A DNA stretch of 7,867 nt from Reyranella sp. (GCA_016780605.1 JADHLS010000228.1:1-7867), one strand, 5' to 3'; positions 1 through 6,442 are shown, counted from the first letter of the stretch. The notes: generated by a model not told the origin, from the letters alone. Translations and numbers: made by a program.

Positions 1-597
1 GGCTTCTACATCTCGGTGGCGGGAGCGGCCCTGGGTCTTGCCACCATCGTGCCGACCCGGCCGGGCGATCGGCGGCGCGGCTTCGTGGCGGCGCTGCTGG
101 CCATCGTCGTCGGCGTCGCCGGCGCCTACACGCCGCTCACCTGGTTCCTGCGCGCCCAGCAGTCGCCCGAGCTCAACGACATCACGACCGACACCAACAA
201 CCCGCCGCCGCTGGTCGTCACCCAGCAGCTGCGCCGCGGCGCCTCCAATCCGCCGGCCTATCCCGGCGCCAATGCCGCCGTGCTGCAGCGCGCGACCTAC
301 CCCGACATCGCGCCGGTGGTGCTGCCCGTGCCAACCGACGAAGCCTTCCGGAAGGTCGACGCCGTGGCGATGGCCATGGGCTGGGACATCGTCGCCCGCG
401 CTCCGACCGACGGACGCATCGAGGCGATCGCGACCAGCGACTGGTTCGGCTTTCGCGACGACATCGTCGTGCGCATCCGGCCCGACGGCACGGGCAGCAA
501 GGTCGACATCCGCTCCAAGAGCCGCGACGGCGAGAGCGACCTCGGCGTCAATGCGCGCCGCATCCGCGAGTTCATTGCGAGGCTGAAGGCGACGTGA
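1..597 (+). CDS. DUF1499 family membrane protein (5'-truncated by window edge)
   Basis: The reading frame is open from base 1 to a TGA at 595-597, giving 198 visible residues. The true start lies outside the window; an in-frame GTG at 16 falls inside a hydrophobic segment and is not a credible start. Visible residues 1-17 look like the end of one membrane helix. A basic loop follows (PTRPGDRRRG), then a second helix near residues 28-50. The rest is a soluble domain that opens with NDITTDTNNPPP and ends with the DUF1499 signature: a PTDEAFRKV helix, GWDIVA, GRIEAIATSDWFGFRDDIVVR and RSKSRDGESDLGVNARRI. In this family a few N-terminal helices anchor the domain to the membrane, and its biochemical role is unknown. 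It converges on the histidine kinase gene across a repeat-filled gap. Family assignment is firm; function is not. Confidence 0.88.
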   Translation, partial: GFYISVAGAALGLATIVPTRPGDRRRGFVAALLAIVVGVAGAYTPLTWFLRAQQSPELNDITTDTNNPPPLVVTQQLRRGASNPPAYPGANAAVLQRATYPDIAPVVLPVPTDEAFRKVDAVAMAMGWDIVARAPTDGRIEAIATSDWFGFRDDIVVRIRPDGTGSKVDIRSKSRDGESDLGVNARRIREFIARLKAT

Positions 598-632
598 TCT
601 TGCCGGACCGCGGGCCTCCAGGCCCGCTCATG
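598..632 (-). repeat. REP-like palindromic unit, copy 1 (inverted orientation)
   Basis: This 35-base unit is the exact reverse complement of copy 3 at 676-710 (35 of 35 bases match). It contains its own inner palindrome, GCGGGCCT / AGGCCCGC, around a two-base centre, so it can fold alone or pair with copy 3 across a 43-base spacer. It starts immediately after the DUF1499 stop codon. Confidence 0.85.
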
Positions 633-635
633 AAT

Positions 636-665
636 CATGAGCGCGCGTGGGCGCGCACGGTCCGG
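636..665 (+). repeat. REP-like palindromic unit, copy 2 (diverged, structure kept)
   Basis: This 30-base unit starts with CATGAGCG and ends with CGGTCCGG. It matches copy 3 (676-705) at 24 of 30 positions, and the two start exactly 40 bases apart. All six differences lie in the inner stem (641-648 with 651-658). Four of them form two compensating pairs (644/655 and 647/652), one turns a T-A pair into T-G (648/651), and one gives a C-A mismatch (642/657). It is head-to-head with copy 1 at an imperfect CTCATGAATCATGAG centre. Confidence 0.75.
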
Positions 666-675
666 AAGATAAGAG

Positions 676-710
676 CATGAGCGGGCCTGGAGGCCCGCGG
701 TCCGGCAAGA
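676..710 (+). repeat. REP-like palindromic unit, copy 3
   Basis: This unit is 35 bases long with an inner 8-bp palindromic stem (681-688 with 691-698). It runs from CATGAGCGGG to GGTCCGGCAAGA and is the exact inverted match of copy 1. An A/G-rich stretch with AAGA and AAGAG follows both copy 2 and copy 3, so the repeated block is wider than the stem alone. It ends 6 bases before the histidine kinase stop codon on the other strand. Confidence 0.85.
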
Positions 711-716
711 GAAGAG

Positions 717-2165
717 TCACAGCGGCAGCGTGAACCGGAACGTCGTGCCCTGTGCACCGGTCTCGGTGATGGCGATGTCGCCGCCGTGCGCCTGCACCAG
801 GTCGCGGGCGATGGCCAGGCCGAGGCCGGCGCCGCCGGCGCGTCCGCCGGTGACGAAGGGCCGGAAGACGCCGTCGACCATGTCCTGCGGCACGCCGGGC
901 CCGTTGTCGCAGACGTCGATCTGCAGCATCCCGTCGGCGATGCGCGAGCGCACGCGCACCTCGGTGGCGCCGGCTTCGAAGGCGTTGCGGCCGAGATTGG
1001 TGAACACGCGATAGAGCAGATCGCGATCGGCCTGGGGTCGGTGGTTGGCGGCGACTTCGTTTGCCCAGTGGCGCACGATGTTGGGGTTGCTGTCCTCGCC
1101 CTGCTCCCGCAGAGCCACGCCGACCTCGTCGACCAGGTCGGCGAGATCGACCGCGACAAGCTTGGGCGTCGGCCGGTCGCGCACGTATTCGATGGCGTCG
1201 CTGGCCAGTCGCGCGGCGCGGTCGATGGTGTTGAGGATGGTGGGGGCGAGAGACCGCGTGCGCTCGTCGTCGCTGCGCGCCAGCCGATCCGACAGCAGGC
1301 GCGCCGTCGACAGCATGTTGCGCAGGTCGTGGTTGATCTTGTTGGTCGCCGACCCGACCTCGGCCAGGCGCGATTTCTGGCGCAGCGAGGCGCGCAGCTC
1401 GCGCTGCAGGCTCTGGAACTCGCGATCGACGACGCCGATCTCGTCCTGGCGTCGCGTCGGCGGCCGCTCGCTGCCGGGCTCCTCGGGCGCGCGGCGGAAG
1501 GCGATCATGTCGGTCGAGATATCCTGCAACGGCAGGATCACCAGCCAGCGCAGGCCGAGATAGAGCAGGAAGGCGGTGAAGGCGGCGATGATCAGCGACA
1601 GCACGAAGATGCGGCTCGCATAGCCGTACATGGCAATGCGCATCGGCAGCTCGTCGGCCACGATCCACACCATGGCGTTGGGCAGGCGCATCGATTCGCC
1701 GCCGATGCGGATGTAGCGCGAGCCGTCGTTGGCCATCGCCGCCAGCGCATCCCAGATCATCATCAAGGCGCCTTCTTCCTTGAGATTGTAGGTCGGCATG
1801 CTGGGGCTGGGCTGGATGTTCATCAGCGCGCGCTTGGGCTTGTTGGGCTCGACCAGCACAACGGCGTCGACGCGCGCGTGGTCGAGCAGTGTGCGCTTGA
1901 CCTGCTCGGTCACCATGTTGTCGGGCGTGGCGTCGAGCGCCAGCGCGGCGAGCGTGCCGCTCTCGATCAGCTGATTGAGATAGACCGAACGGAAGCGCGC
2001 GATCGAGGGCAGGAAGATCGCGATCTCGGCCGTCATCACGGCGATCACGACCAGGCCCAGGATGCGCCAGCTGAGCCCGAAGGTGGGGCTGCGCCGGCGC
2101 AGGGCCGGTGCGGCCGTGGTCTGCTCGGGCTTCCCCTCGGCCTGGATGGTGACGTCGGCGGCCAT
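717..2165 (-). CDS. Membrane sensor histidine kinase (HAMP, HisKA, HATPase_c)
   Basis: This 482-residue kinase has a membrane helix at about 35-55, a non-cytoplasmic sensor region at about 56-183, and a second helix at about 184-205. A HAMP linker follows, ending in DEIGVVDREFQSLQREL (241-257). The phosphoacceptor is His279 in KINHDLRN; Asp280 and Asn283 give the D-x-x-N pattern linked to phosphatase activity in HisKA kinases. The ATP domain shows the N box (Asn390, Asn394), the G1 box DNGPG (420-424), RPF near 435-437 and the G2 box GGAGLGL (444-450). It should autophosphorylate and pass phosphate to a response regulator, but no receiver protein is encoded in the window, so partner and signal are unknown. 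Start ATG 2165 is the only early Met (the next is Met44, inside helix 1). It has no good adjacent ribosome binding site and lies against a hairpin. It is the last gene of the minus-strand run. Confidence 0.93.
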   Translation of the reverse strand: MAADVTIQAEGKPEQTTAAPALRRRSPTFGLSWRILGLVVIAVMTAEIAIFLPSIARFRSVYLNQLIESGTLAALALDATPDNMVTEQVKRTLLDHARVDAVVLVEPNKPKRALMNIQPSPSMPTYNLKEEGALMMIWDALAAMANDGSRYIRIGGESMRLPNAMVWIVADELPMRIAMYGYASRIFVLSLIIAAFTAFLLYLGLRWLVILPLQDISTDMIAFRRAPEEPGSERPPTRRQDEIGVVDREFQSLQRELRASLRQKSRLAEVGSATNKINHDLRNMLSTARLLSDRLARSDDERTRSLAPTILNTIDRAARLASDAIEYVRDRPTPKLVAVDLADLVDEVGVALREQGEDSNPNIVRHWANEVAANHRPQADRDLLYRVFTNLGRNAFEAGATEVRVRSRIADGMLQIDVCDNGPGVPQDMVDGVFRPFVTGGRAGGAGLGLAIARDLVQAHGGDIAITETGAQGTTFRFTLPL

Positions 2166-2210
2166 CCCGCCGACTCTAGCGAAGTCGCCGCGGCCCTCCT
2201 AGTCGGCGGG
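2166..2210 (-). promoter_or_regulatory. Stem-loop in the 58-bp gap, abutting the kinase start codon
   Basis: Bases 2166-2175 and 2201-2210 form a perfect 10-bp inverted repeat (CCCGCCGACT on the plus strand) around a 25-base loop. Read on the minus strand, the 3' arm ends at the base just before the kinase ATG. The loop carries an AGGAGG (2195-2200) too far from that ATG for normal spacing and with no nearby start of its own. No T-tract follows, so termination is unlikely. A role in limiting or coupling kinase translation is inferred. Confidence 0.4.
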
Positions 2211-2223
2211 CGTTCAACTCTTC

Positions 2224-2916
2224 TTAGGGTGCAGTGACGACGCGATAATAGACGCCGTTGGCGCCGTAGGCGGGCATGAACCACAGGCCATCGGTGCAGC
2301 TGTAGTAGGCCTGGCTGCCGATCGGCTTGTAGGTGCAGCCGGCCGGCAGGGCGCCATAGATCGTGCCCGGCGGGTTGGCGGCCGAGGTCGCCGAGGCGGC
2401 ACCGGCGGCGACGCCGGCGTTGTAGGCCGCCTGGGTGTTGGCGGTGTTGTTGGCGCTGGAGGCCGCCGCCGCGCCGACCGCGGCACCCGCCACCATGCCC
2501 GCCGCCACGGCGCCGCCGGTGTTCCAGCCGCCGCAGTTGTAGCAGCCGGCGCCATAGGTATTGACCACGGTGGGCGCGTTGTAGGCGCCGTAGTAGCCCC
2601 CGTGATAATAGTCCGGCCCGCCGTAGTAGTGGTTGCCGTTGGTGCCGGTCGCCGACCACGTGCCGCCGCCGCCCGAGGCGGTGCCGCCGCGATAGCCCGT
2701 GGCGTTCCACGAGCCGTCGCTGCCGCTGGCCGTGCCGCCGCGATAGCCGGTGGCCGACCATGAGCCGTCACCGCCCGAGGCGCTGCCGCCGCGCCAGCCA
2801 TGCGCCGACCACGACGAGCGATCGCCGCCCCAGCTGCCGGCATGATACCAGGCGGCGGCCGGCGCAAGAGGCGTTGCGATGGCGATGGCGCCGAGAAGAA
2901 GCAGCTTCCTGTTCAT
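2224..2916 (-). CDS. Secreted Gly/Ala-rich protein with 17-residue tandem repeats
   Basis: This 230-residue protein has a clear Sec signal peptide: MNRK, a hydrophobic core, then APAAA with likely cleavage near residue 22. The mature part has three regions. Residues 40-90 are three 17-residue tandem repeats of the form G(W/Y)RGG(S/T)ASGxxG(S/T)W(S/N)AT, with a degenerate partial copy before them. Residues 95-130 are rich in Tyr and Gly and hold a CYNC pair (Cys125, Cys128). Residues 134-180 are an Ala/Gly-rich stretch that could insert in or lie on a membrane. The C-terminal 50 residues are more globular, with Cys194 and Cys207 that could form a disulfide, and end in FMPAYGANGVYYRVVTAP. Similar Ala/Gly-rich proteins with this ending occur in Alphaproteobacteria, but I know of no assigned function. 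The start is set by a strong AGGAGG five bases upstream. Confidence 0.82.
   Translation of the reverse strand: MNRKLLLLGAIAIATPLAPAAAWYHAGSWGGDRSSWSAHGWRGGSASGGDGSWSATGYRGGTASGSDGSWNATGYRGGTASGGGGTWSATGTNGNHYYGGPDYYHGGYYGAYNAPTVVNTYGAGCYNCGGWNTGGAVAAGMVAGAAVGAAAASSANNTANTQAAYNAGVAAGAASATSAANPPGTIYGALPAGCTYKPIGSQAYYSCTDGLWFMPAYGANGVYYRVVTAP
2647..2799 (-). repeat. Three in-frame 51-bp tandem repeats in the Gly-rich gene
   Basis: Three adjacent 51-bp units (2749-2799, 2698-2748 and 2647-2697, in coding order) encode residues 40-56, 57-73 and 74-90. At protein level they keep RGG, ASG and a Trp at fixed places. At DNA level they have diverged enough that they are not a recent expansion. The period is a multiple of three, so gain or loss of units would keep the frame. 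Confidence 0.85.
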
Positions 2917-2921
2917 CGTGC

Positions 2922-2928
2922 CCTCCTA
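2922..2928 (-). promoter_or_regulatory. Ribosome binding site of the Gly-rich gene, overlapping the DUF2092 stop codon
   Basis: On the minus strand the sequence reads TAGGAGG. The TAG (2926-2928) is the stop of the upstream DUF2092 gene, and its AG also starts the AGGAGG that lies five bases before the ATG at 2916. A ribosome ending on DUF2092 is therefore placed directly on the next binding site, which supports translational coupling of the two exported proteins. Confidence 0.75.
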
Positions 2929-3723
2929 CTTGGTCTTGTCCATGGCGCCCGGCGGCGCAAACGGGATGTTCGCCGTGCCGGCGGGCGGCGTGAAGGCGAA
3001 GGTGTCGGCCGGCAGCGCGGGATCGATCTTCCAGTCCGAGAACTGCACGCTGTGGCGATAGTGCGCCGGATCCTCGAGGAAAATGGCGCGCGCCATGCGC
3101 GGCAGCTTGTCGTCGCTGCCGATCCAGAGCTGGATGTGGGCGAACTTGCCCACCAGGACGACGATGTCGGTCGTCACGCCGCCGACCACCGTCGACTTGC
3201 CGACGACGAACGCCACCTGGACGTTGTCGCTGATCGTCTTGTACGGGTCGCTGACGATGAGATCAGTGAAGGGGAAGTAGATCGCCGCGCGCTGGAAGGC
3301 GGCGTGCAGCATGGCATCGGTGGTGTTGGGCGCGGCGACCGAGGCCACGAGCTTGGCCGCCGGCTCGTAGGCCTGCACCGTCTTGCCGTCGTAGTAGAAC
3401 TCGGTGCGCGGGCCATCGCCCAGGCCGATGACCTTGAGCTTGTCGGGCCGCTGCATGGTCACCTGCGAGAGCGTGGTGTAGGCGAGCGGCAGGCCCGTTC
3501 GGTCGGGGCTCTCGTAGATCGCAAAGGCGGTGAAGCTCATCGACTTGGCGGCGGCGAGCTTGTCGGCCATCGCCTTCACGATGGCCATGGCTGCGGGCTC
3601 GATCTCGATCTTCAGGCCGAGGTTGGGCGGCGATGCGGGCGCCTGCGAGGTCGTGGCTTGCTGGGCGAGTGCCGGCTGCAGGACCATCGACAAGGCAAGG
3701 CTAGCGACGAGCGCAATCTTCAT
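2926..3723 (-). CDS. DUF2092 family predicted periplasmic protein
   Basis: The 265-residue protein starts at ATG 3723 (MKIALVAS), with GGAGGGG eight or so bases upstream. A GTG at 3738 would add five residues but overlaps that ribosome binding site, so it is rejected. A Sec signal peptide ends at ALA-QQ (cleavage after residue 20). The mature chain matches the DUF2092 pattern: an early helix with ADKLAAAKSMSF, strands with QRPDKLKVIGLGDGPRTEFYYDGKTV, then a long helix (TTDAMLHAAFQ) and YFPFTDLIVSDPY. Later blocks are IQLWIGSDDKLPRMA and a WKIDPALPADTFAFTPP tail. The fold resembles the lipoprotein-carrier (LolA/LolB-like) type, so binding of a lipid or other hydrophobic ligand in the periplasm is possible; this is inference from fold resemblance. 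It is tightly coupled to the downstream Gly-rich secreted protein. Confidence 0.87.
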   Translation of the reverse strand: MKIALVASLALSMVLQPALAQQATTSQAPASPPNLGLKIEIEPAAMAIVKAMADKLAAAKSMSFTAFAIYESPDRTGLPLAYTTLSQVTMQRPDKLKVIGLGDGPRTEFYYDGKTVQAYEPAAKLVASVAAPNTTDAMLHAAFQRAAIYFPFTDLIVSDPYKTISDNVQVAFVVGKSTVVGGVTTDIVVLVGKFAHIQLWIGSDDKLPRMARAIFLEDPAHYRHSVQFSDWKIDPALPADTFAFTPPAGTANIPFAPPGAMDKTK

Positions 3724-3749
3724 TGGGTTCCCCTCCACGACGCCTGGCG

Positions 3750-3778
3750 ATGATCGACATTTTTTGTGACAGGTGCAA
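3750..3778 (-). promoter_or_regulatory. Weak sigma70-like promoter candidate upstream of DUF2092
   Basis: In the 55-bp gap after the NDH-2 stop, the minus strand shows TTGCAC (3773-3778), 17 bases, then GATCAT (3750-3755). These match the consensus boxes at 3 and 4 of 6 positions with ideal spacing. The spacer holds an A6 run, an AT-rich patch unusual for this GC-rich window. If real, it would let the DUF2092, Gly-rich and kinase genes be transcribed apart from the redox genes. It rests on weak matches only. Confidence 0.25.
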
Positions 3779-5029
3779 TCAGTGCTGTCCCTGTCCGGTG
3801 ATCAGCCGCGCGCCCGACTGGAAAGTTGCATAGGACCACATCCAGTCGAACAGCACGACGAAGCGATTGCGGAAACCGATCAGGAACGTCACGTGGATCA
3901 GGCCCCACAACAGCCAGGCCAGCGTGCCGTCGACCTTGAGCCAGCCGAAATCGGCCACCGCGGAGCGCCGGCCGATGGTCGCCATGGTGCCGAAGTCGCG
4001 ATAGCGAAAGGGCGCTGGCGCAGCCCGCCCGGCCAGGCGCGCGCGCAGCACGCGGGCAACGTAGGCGCCCTGCTGCTTGGCGACCGGCGCCAGTCCCGGC
4101 AGCGGCTTGCCGTCGCGTCCCGGCGCGTGGGCGGTGTCGCCGATCACGAAGATCTCGGGATTGCCGGGCAGGGTGAGATCGCGGCCGACGACGACGCGGC
4201 CGACGCGATCGGGCTCGACGCCAAGCCAACTCGCTGCCGACGAGGAGGCGACGCCCGCCGCCCAGACGATGGTCGACGCTTCGAGACGCTCCTGGCCGAT
4301 GGTCACGCCCATGGCGTCGCACTCGTTGACCGGCCGGCCAAGGCGCACCTCGACATGCAGCCGCTTCAGCGATTGCTCGGCCGACTGGCTGAGCGACGGC
4401 GGAAAGGCCGCCAGCACGCGCGGACCGGCCTCGACCAGCACGATGCGGGCATCGCGCGGGTTGATGGTGCGGAAGTCGTTGCGCAACGCGACGTGCGCCA
4501 GCTCGGCGATGGCGCCCGCCATCTCCACGCCGGTCGGGCCGGCGCCGATGACAACGAAGGTGAGGAAGCGGCGACGCGCTGTTGGGTCATTGGTTTGCTC
4601 GGCCTGCTCGAAGGCCATCAGGATGCGGCGGCGGATGCCGGTCGCGTCGTCGATCTTCTTCAGGCCGGGCGCCACGCTCTCCCATTCGTCGTGCCCGAAA
4701 TAGGCGTGGCGCGAGCCGGTGGCCAGCACCAGCGTGTCGTAGGCGACCTCGCGATCCGCGAGCCTGACGATGCGGCGTTGGCGGTCGACACCGGTCACCC
4801 GGCCCATGATCACGCGCGCGTTGGCCGCCTTGCGCAGGATGGAGCGGATGGGCTGGGCGATCTGCGCCGGCGACAGGCCGGCCGTCGCCACCTGGTAGAG
4901 CAACGGCTGGAAGAGATGGTAGTTGCGCCGGTCGATCACGGTGACGTCGGCATCGGCGTTGGCGAGACCATGCGCCGCGTTCAAGCCGCCGAAGCCGGCG
5001 CCGACGATGACGATGTGCGGACGGGCCAT
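3779..5029 (-). CDS. ndh: Type II NADH:quinone oxidoreductase (NDH-2)
   Basis: This 416-residue flavoprotein oxidises NADH and reduces membrane quinone without pumping protons. Two dinucleotide folds are visible: FAD-binding GAGFGG (10-15), with Asp33 closing the second strand, and NADH-binding GAGPTG (162-167), with Glu200 closing its second strand (acidic, so NADH rather than NADPH). The family blocks YHLFQPLLYQVATAGLSP (37-54), IGDTA (296-300, FAD contact) and APVAKQQG (314-321, near the quinone site) are all present. The C-terminal part (AWLLWGLIHVTFLIGF, then LFDWMWSYATFQSGARLITG) is the amphipathic membrane-binding end typical of NDH-2. The chosen ATG at 5029 lies two bases after the upstream stop. 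An in-frame ATG at 5038 overlaps that stop and would add three residues; neither has a strong ribosome binding site, so coupling is likely. No part is missing, and the length is normal for the family. Confidence 0.93.
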   Translation of the reverse strand: MARPHIVIVGAGFGGLNAAHGLANADADVTVIDRRNYHLFQPLLYQVATAGLSPAQIAQPIRSILRKAANARVIMGRVTGVDRQRRIVRLADREVAYDTLVLATGSRHAYFGHDEWESVAPGLKKIDDATGIRRRILMAFEQAEQTNDPTARRRFLTFVVIGAGPTGVEMAGAIAELAHVALRNDFRTINPRDARIVLVEAGPRVLAAFPPSLSQSAEQSLKRLHVEVRLGRPVNECDAMGVTIGQERLEASTIVWAAGVASSSAASWLGVEPDRVGRVVVGRDLTLPGNPEIFVIGDTAHAPGRDGKPLPGLAPVAKQQGAYVARVLRARLAGRAAPAPFRYRDFGTMATIGRRSAVADFGWLKVDGTLAWLLWGLIHVTFLIGFRNRFVVLFDWMWSYATFQSGARLITGQGQH

Positions 5030-5031
5030 GA

Positions 5032-6441
5032 TCACCATACCGGCAGACGTGAGAGGAGGCGCACCAGCCAGCGGGTGCGTGGCCCGAACAGGGCTTCGGT
5101 ATAATAGCTGCCGGCTGCGCGTTTGGTTGTCTCGCCGAGCGTCGGATAGGGCGGCACGAAGCTCGCGAGGGCGGAGATGGCGAGGCGCTTCGAAATGGCG
5201 AGGCACCACGGCTGGATCAGCTCGCCGGCCTGTGGCGCTGCGATGGTAGCGCCGAGGATGCGTCCGCGCCGATCGGTGATGGCTTTGACCATGCCTTCCG
5301 TGGCGCGCTCCGTCTGGGCGCGATCGTTGTCGCTCAGCTTCCAGTGCAGCACCTTGATCGCATCGCCATGCTTCTCACGTGCTTGGCGCTCGGTCATGCC
5401 GACCTGCGCCAGTTCGGGATCGGTGTAGGTCGTCCACGGCACGATCGAAGCGTCGAGCCGCGCGGGAACGCGGAACAAGGCGCTGCGGATGAAGAGCGAG
5501 GCCTCGTAGCCAGCCATATGGGTGAAGGCATAGAGCCCGTTGCAGTCGCCGATCGCCCAGACATTGCGGTTCGAGGTTTTTAACGAGGCATCGACGGTGA
5601 TGCCCTTGGACGTGTGGGCGACGCCCGCCTTGTCGAGGTCGAGGCCGTCGACCGTCGGCGTGCGTCCGGTGGCGACCAGCAGATGCGATCCTTCGATGCG
5701 CTCGCCGCTCTCGAGGAACACGGCGGTGCCCTCGACACGGGCGATCTTGGTGTGCGGGCGGAGATCGATGCCTTCGCGCGCGAGCCGCGCCACGACAATG
5801 GCCGCGAGCTCGGGATCGTCCTTGGCGAGGAAGTCGGCCGCCTCCAGCACCGTCACCTTCGCGCCCAGGCGGCGATGTGCCTGCGCAAGCTCCAGCCCGA
5901 TCGGCCCGCCGCCGATCACGATCAGATGGCGGGGCAGCGTGCGGTTGGCGAATACCGTCTCGTTGGTGAGATAGGGCGCATCGGCGAGGCCTGGTATGGG
6001 CGGCACGGCCGGCCGCGATCCCGTCGCCAGCACGATGCGGCGGCTGCTGATGCGATGCTCCCCGGCCTGCAGTTCGTTGCGGGCGACGAAGCGCGCGTCC
6101 TCCTTCAGCACGCGCACGCCGAGCTTCTCGAAGCGCTCGACCGAATCGTTGGGCGCGATGGCGGCGATGACCTCGGCGACATGATCCATCACGCGGCCGA
6201 AATCGACCGCGGGCTCGACCGGTGCGATGCCGAAGGGGCCGCCGTCGCGCTGCGCCTGGGCCATGCGGGCGGCGGCGATCATCGCCTTGGAGGGCACGCA
6301 GCCCCAGTTCAGGCAGTCGCCGCCCATCTCCGCGCGCTCGATCAGCACGACGTCGAGGCCGAGCTGGGCCGCGCCCGCGGCAGCGACCAGGCCGGCCGAG
6401 CCCGCGCCGACGACGCAGACATCGGGCGTGAACAGCGTCAT
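5032..6441 (-). CDS. FAD-dependent disulfide oxidoreductase (Lpd/MerA-like, Tyr at the catalytic His position)
   Basis: This 469-residue class I pyridine nucleotide-disulfide oxidoreductase has FAD-binding GAGSAG (12-17) with Glu35, the redox disulfide GGDCLNWGCVPSK (Cys43 and Cys48), NAD-binding GGGPIG (177-182) with Glu200 (NADH-like), and the FAD motif AIGDC (296-300). The C-terminal dimer domain includes TYTDPELAQVGMT. Where dihydrolipoamide dehydrogenase has HPTLSE, with catalytic His and Glu, this protein has YPTLGE: Tyr432 replaces His and Glu437 is kept. It has no N-terminal metal-binding domain and no C-terminal Cys pair, so it is neither a complete MerA nor a normal Lpd, and no 2-oxoacid dehydrogenase genes are nearby. 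The substrate is unknown. The start at 6441 lies one base after the stop of the TVP38 gene (TGAGATG). The frame is open further upstream, but that part overlaps TVP38 and does not look like protein of this family. Confidence 0.9.
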   Translation of the reverse strand: MTLFTPDVCVVGAGSAGLVAAAGAAQLGLDVVLIERAEMGGDCLNWGCVPSKAMIAAARMAQAQRDGGPFGIAPVEPAVDFGRVMDHVAEVIAAIAPNDSVERFEKLGVRVLKEDARFVARNELQAGEHRISSRRIVLATGSRPAVPPIPGLADAPYLTNETVFANRTLPRHLIVIGGGPIGLELAQAHRRLGAKVTVLEAADFLAKDDPELAAIVVARLAREGIDLRPHTKIARVEGTAVFLESGERIEGSHLLVATGRTPTVDGLDLDKAGVAHTSKGITVDASLKTSNRNVWAIGDCNGLYAFTHMAGYEASLFIRSALFRVPARLDASIVPWTTYTDPELAQVGMTERQAREKHGDAIKVLHWKLSDNDRAQTERATEGMVKAITDRRGRILGATIAAPQAGELIQPWCLAISKRLAISALASFVPPYPTLGETTKRAAGSYYTEALFGPRTRWLVRLLSRLPVW

Positions 6442-6442
6442 C

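Larger units (their letters stand above)
598..710. terminator. Probable bidirectional terminator between convergent genes, built from the REP-like repeats
   Basis: The whole gap between two convergent genes is taken up by a perfect 35-bp inverted repeat with a 43-base spacer, plus smaller hairpins inside each unit. Such a structure in the 3' ends of both transcripts would be expected to stop polymerase or protect the mRNA ends. No clear T-tract follows the stem in either direction, so it is not a textbook intrinsic terminator. The termination role is inferred from position and structure. Confidence 0.5.

Noticed and set aside
598..710. CRISPR array or insertion sequence ends
   Set aside because: There are only three units, in mixed orientation and internally palindromic, without equal-length unique spacers, cas genes or a transposase, so a REP-like cluster fits better.
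786..2237. Long plus-strand open frame (483 codons) opposite the histidine kinase
   Set aside because: It mirrors a gene with complete kinase motifs. Its translation is rich in Asp, Gly, His, Arg and Val without domain structure, as expected for the antisense of a GC-rich gene.
3773..5104. Long plus-strand open frame (443 codons) opposite NDH-2
   Set aside because: The antisense translation has low-complexity Arg/Ala/Asp/Gly content and no motif, while the minus strand encodes a full NDH-2.
5030..5209. Possible 60-residue N-terminal extension of NDH-2
   Set aside because: It runs inside the C-terminus of the upstream oxidoreductase. The FAD-binding strand that normally begins the protein starts right after the ATG at 5029.
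5032..6441. Mercuric reductase (merA) as the name
   Set aside because: There is no heavy-metal-binding N-terminal domain, no C-terminal Cys pair, and no merR, merT or merP neighbour. The TVP38 neighbour points to a different subfamily.
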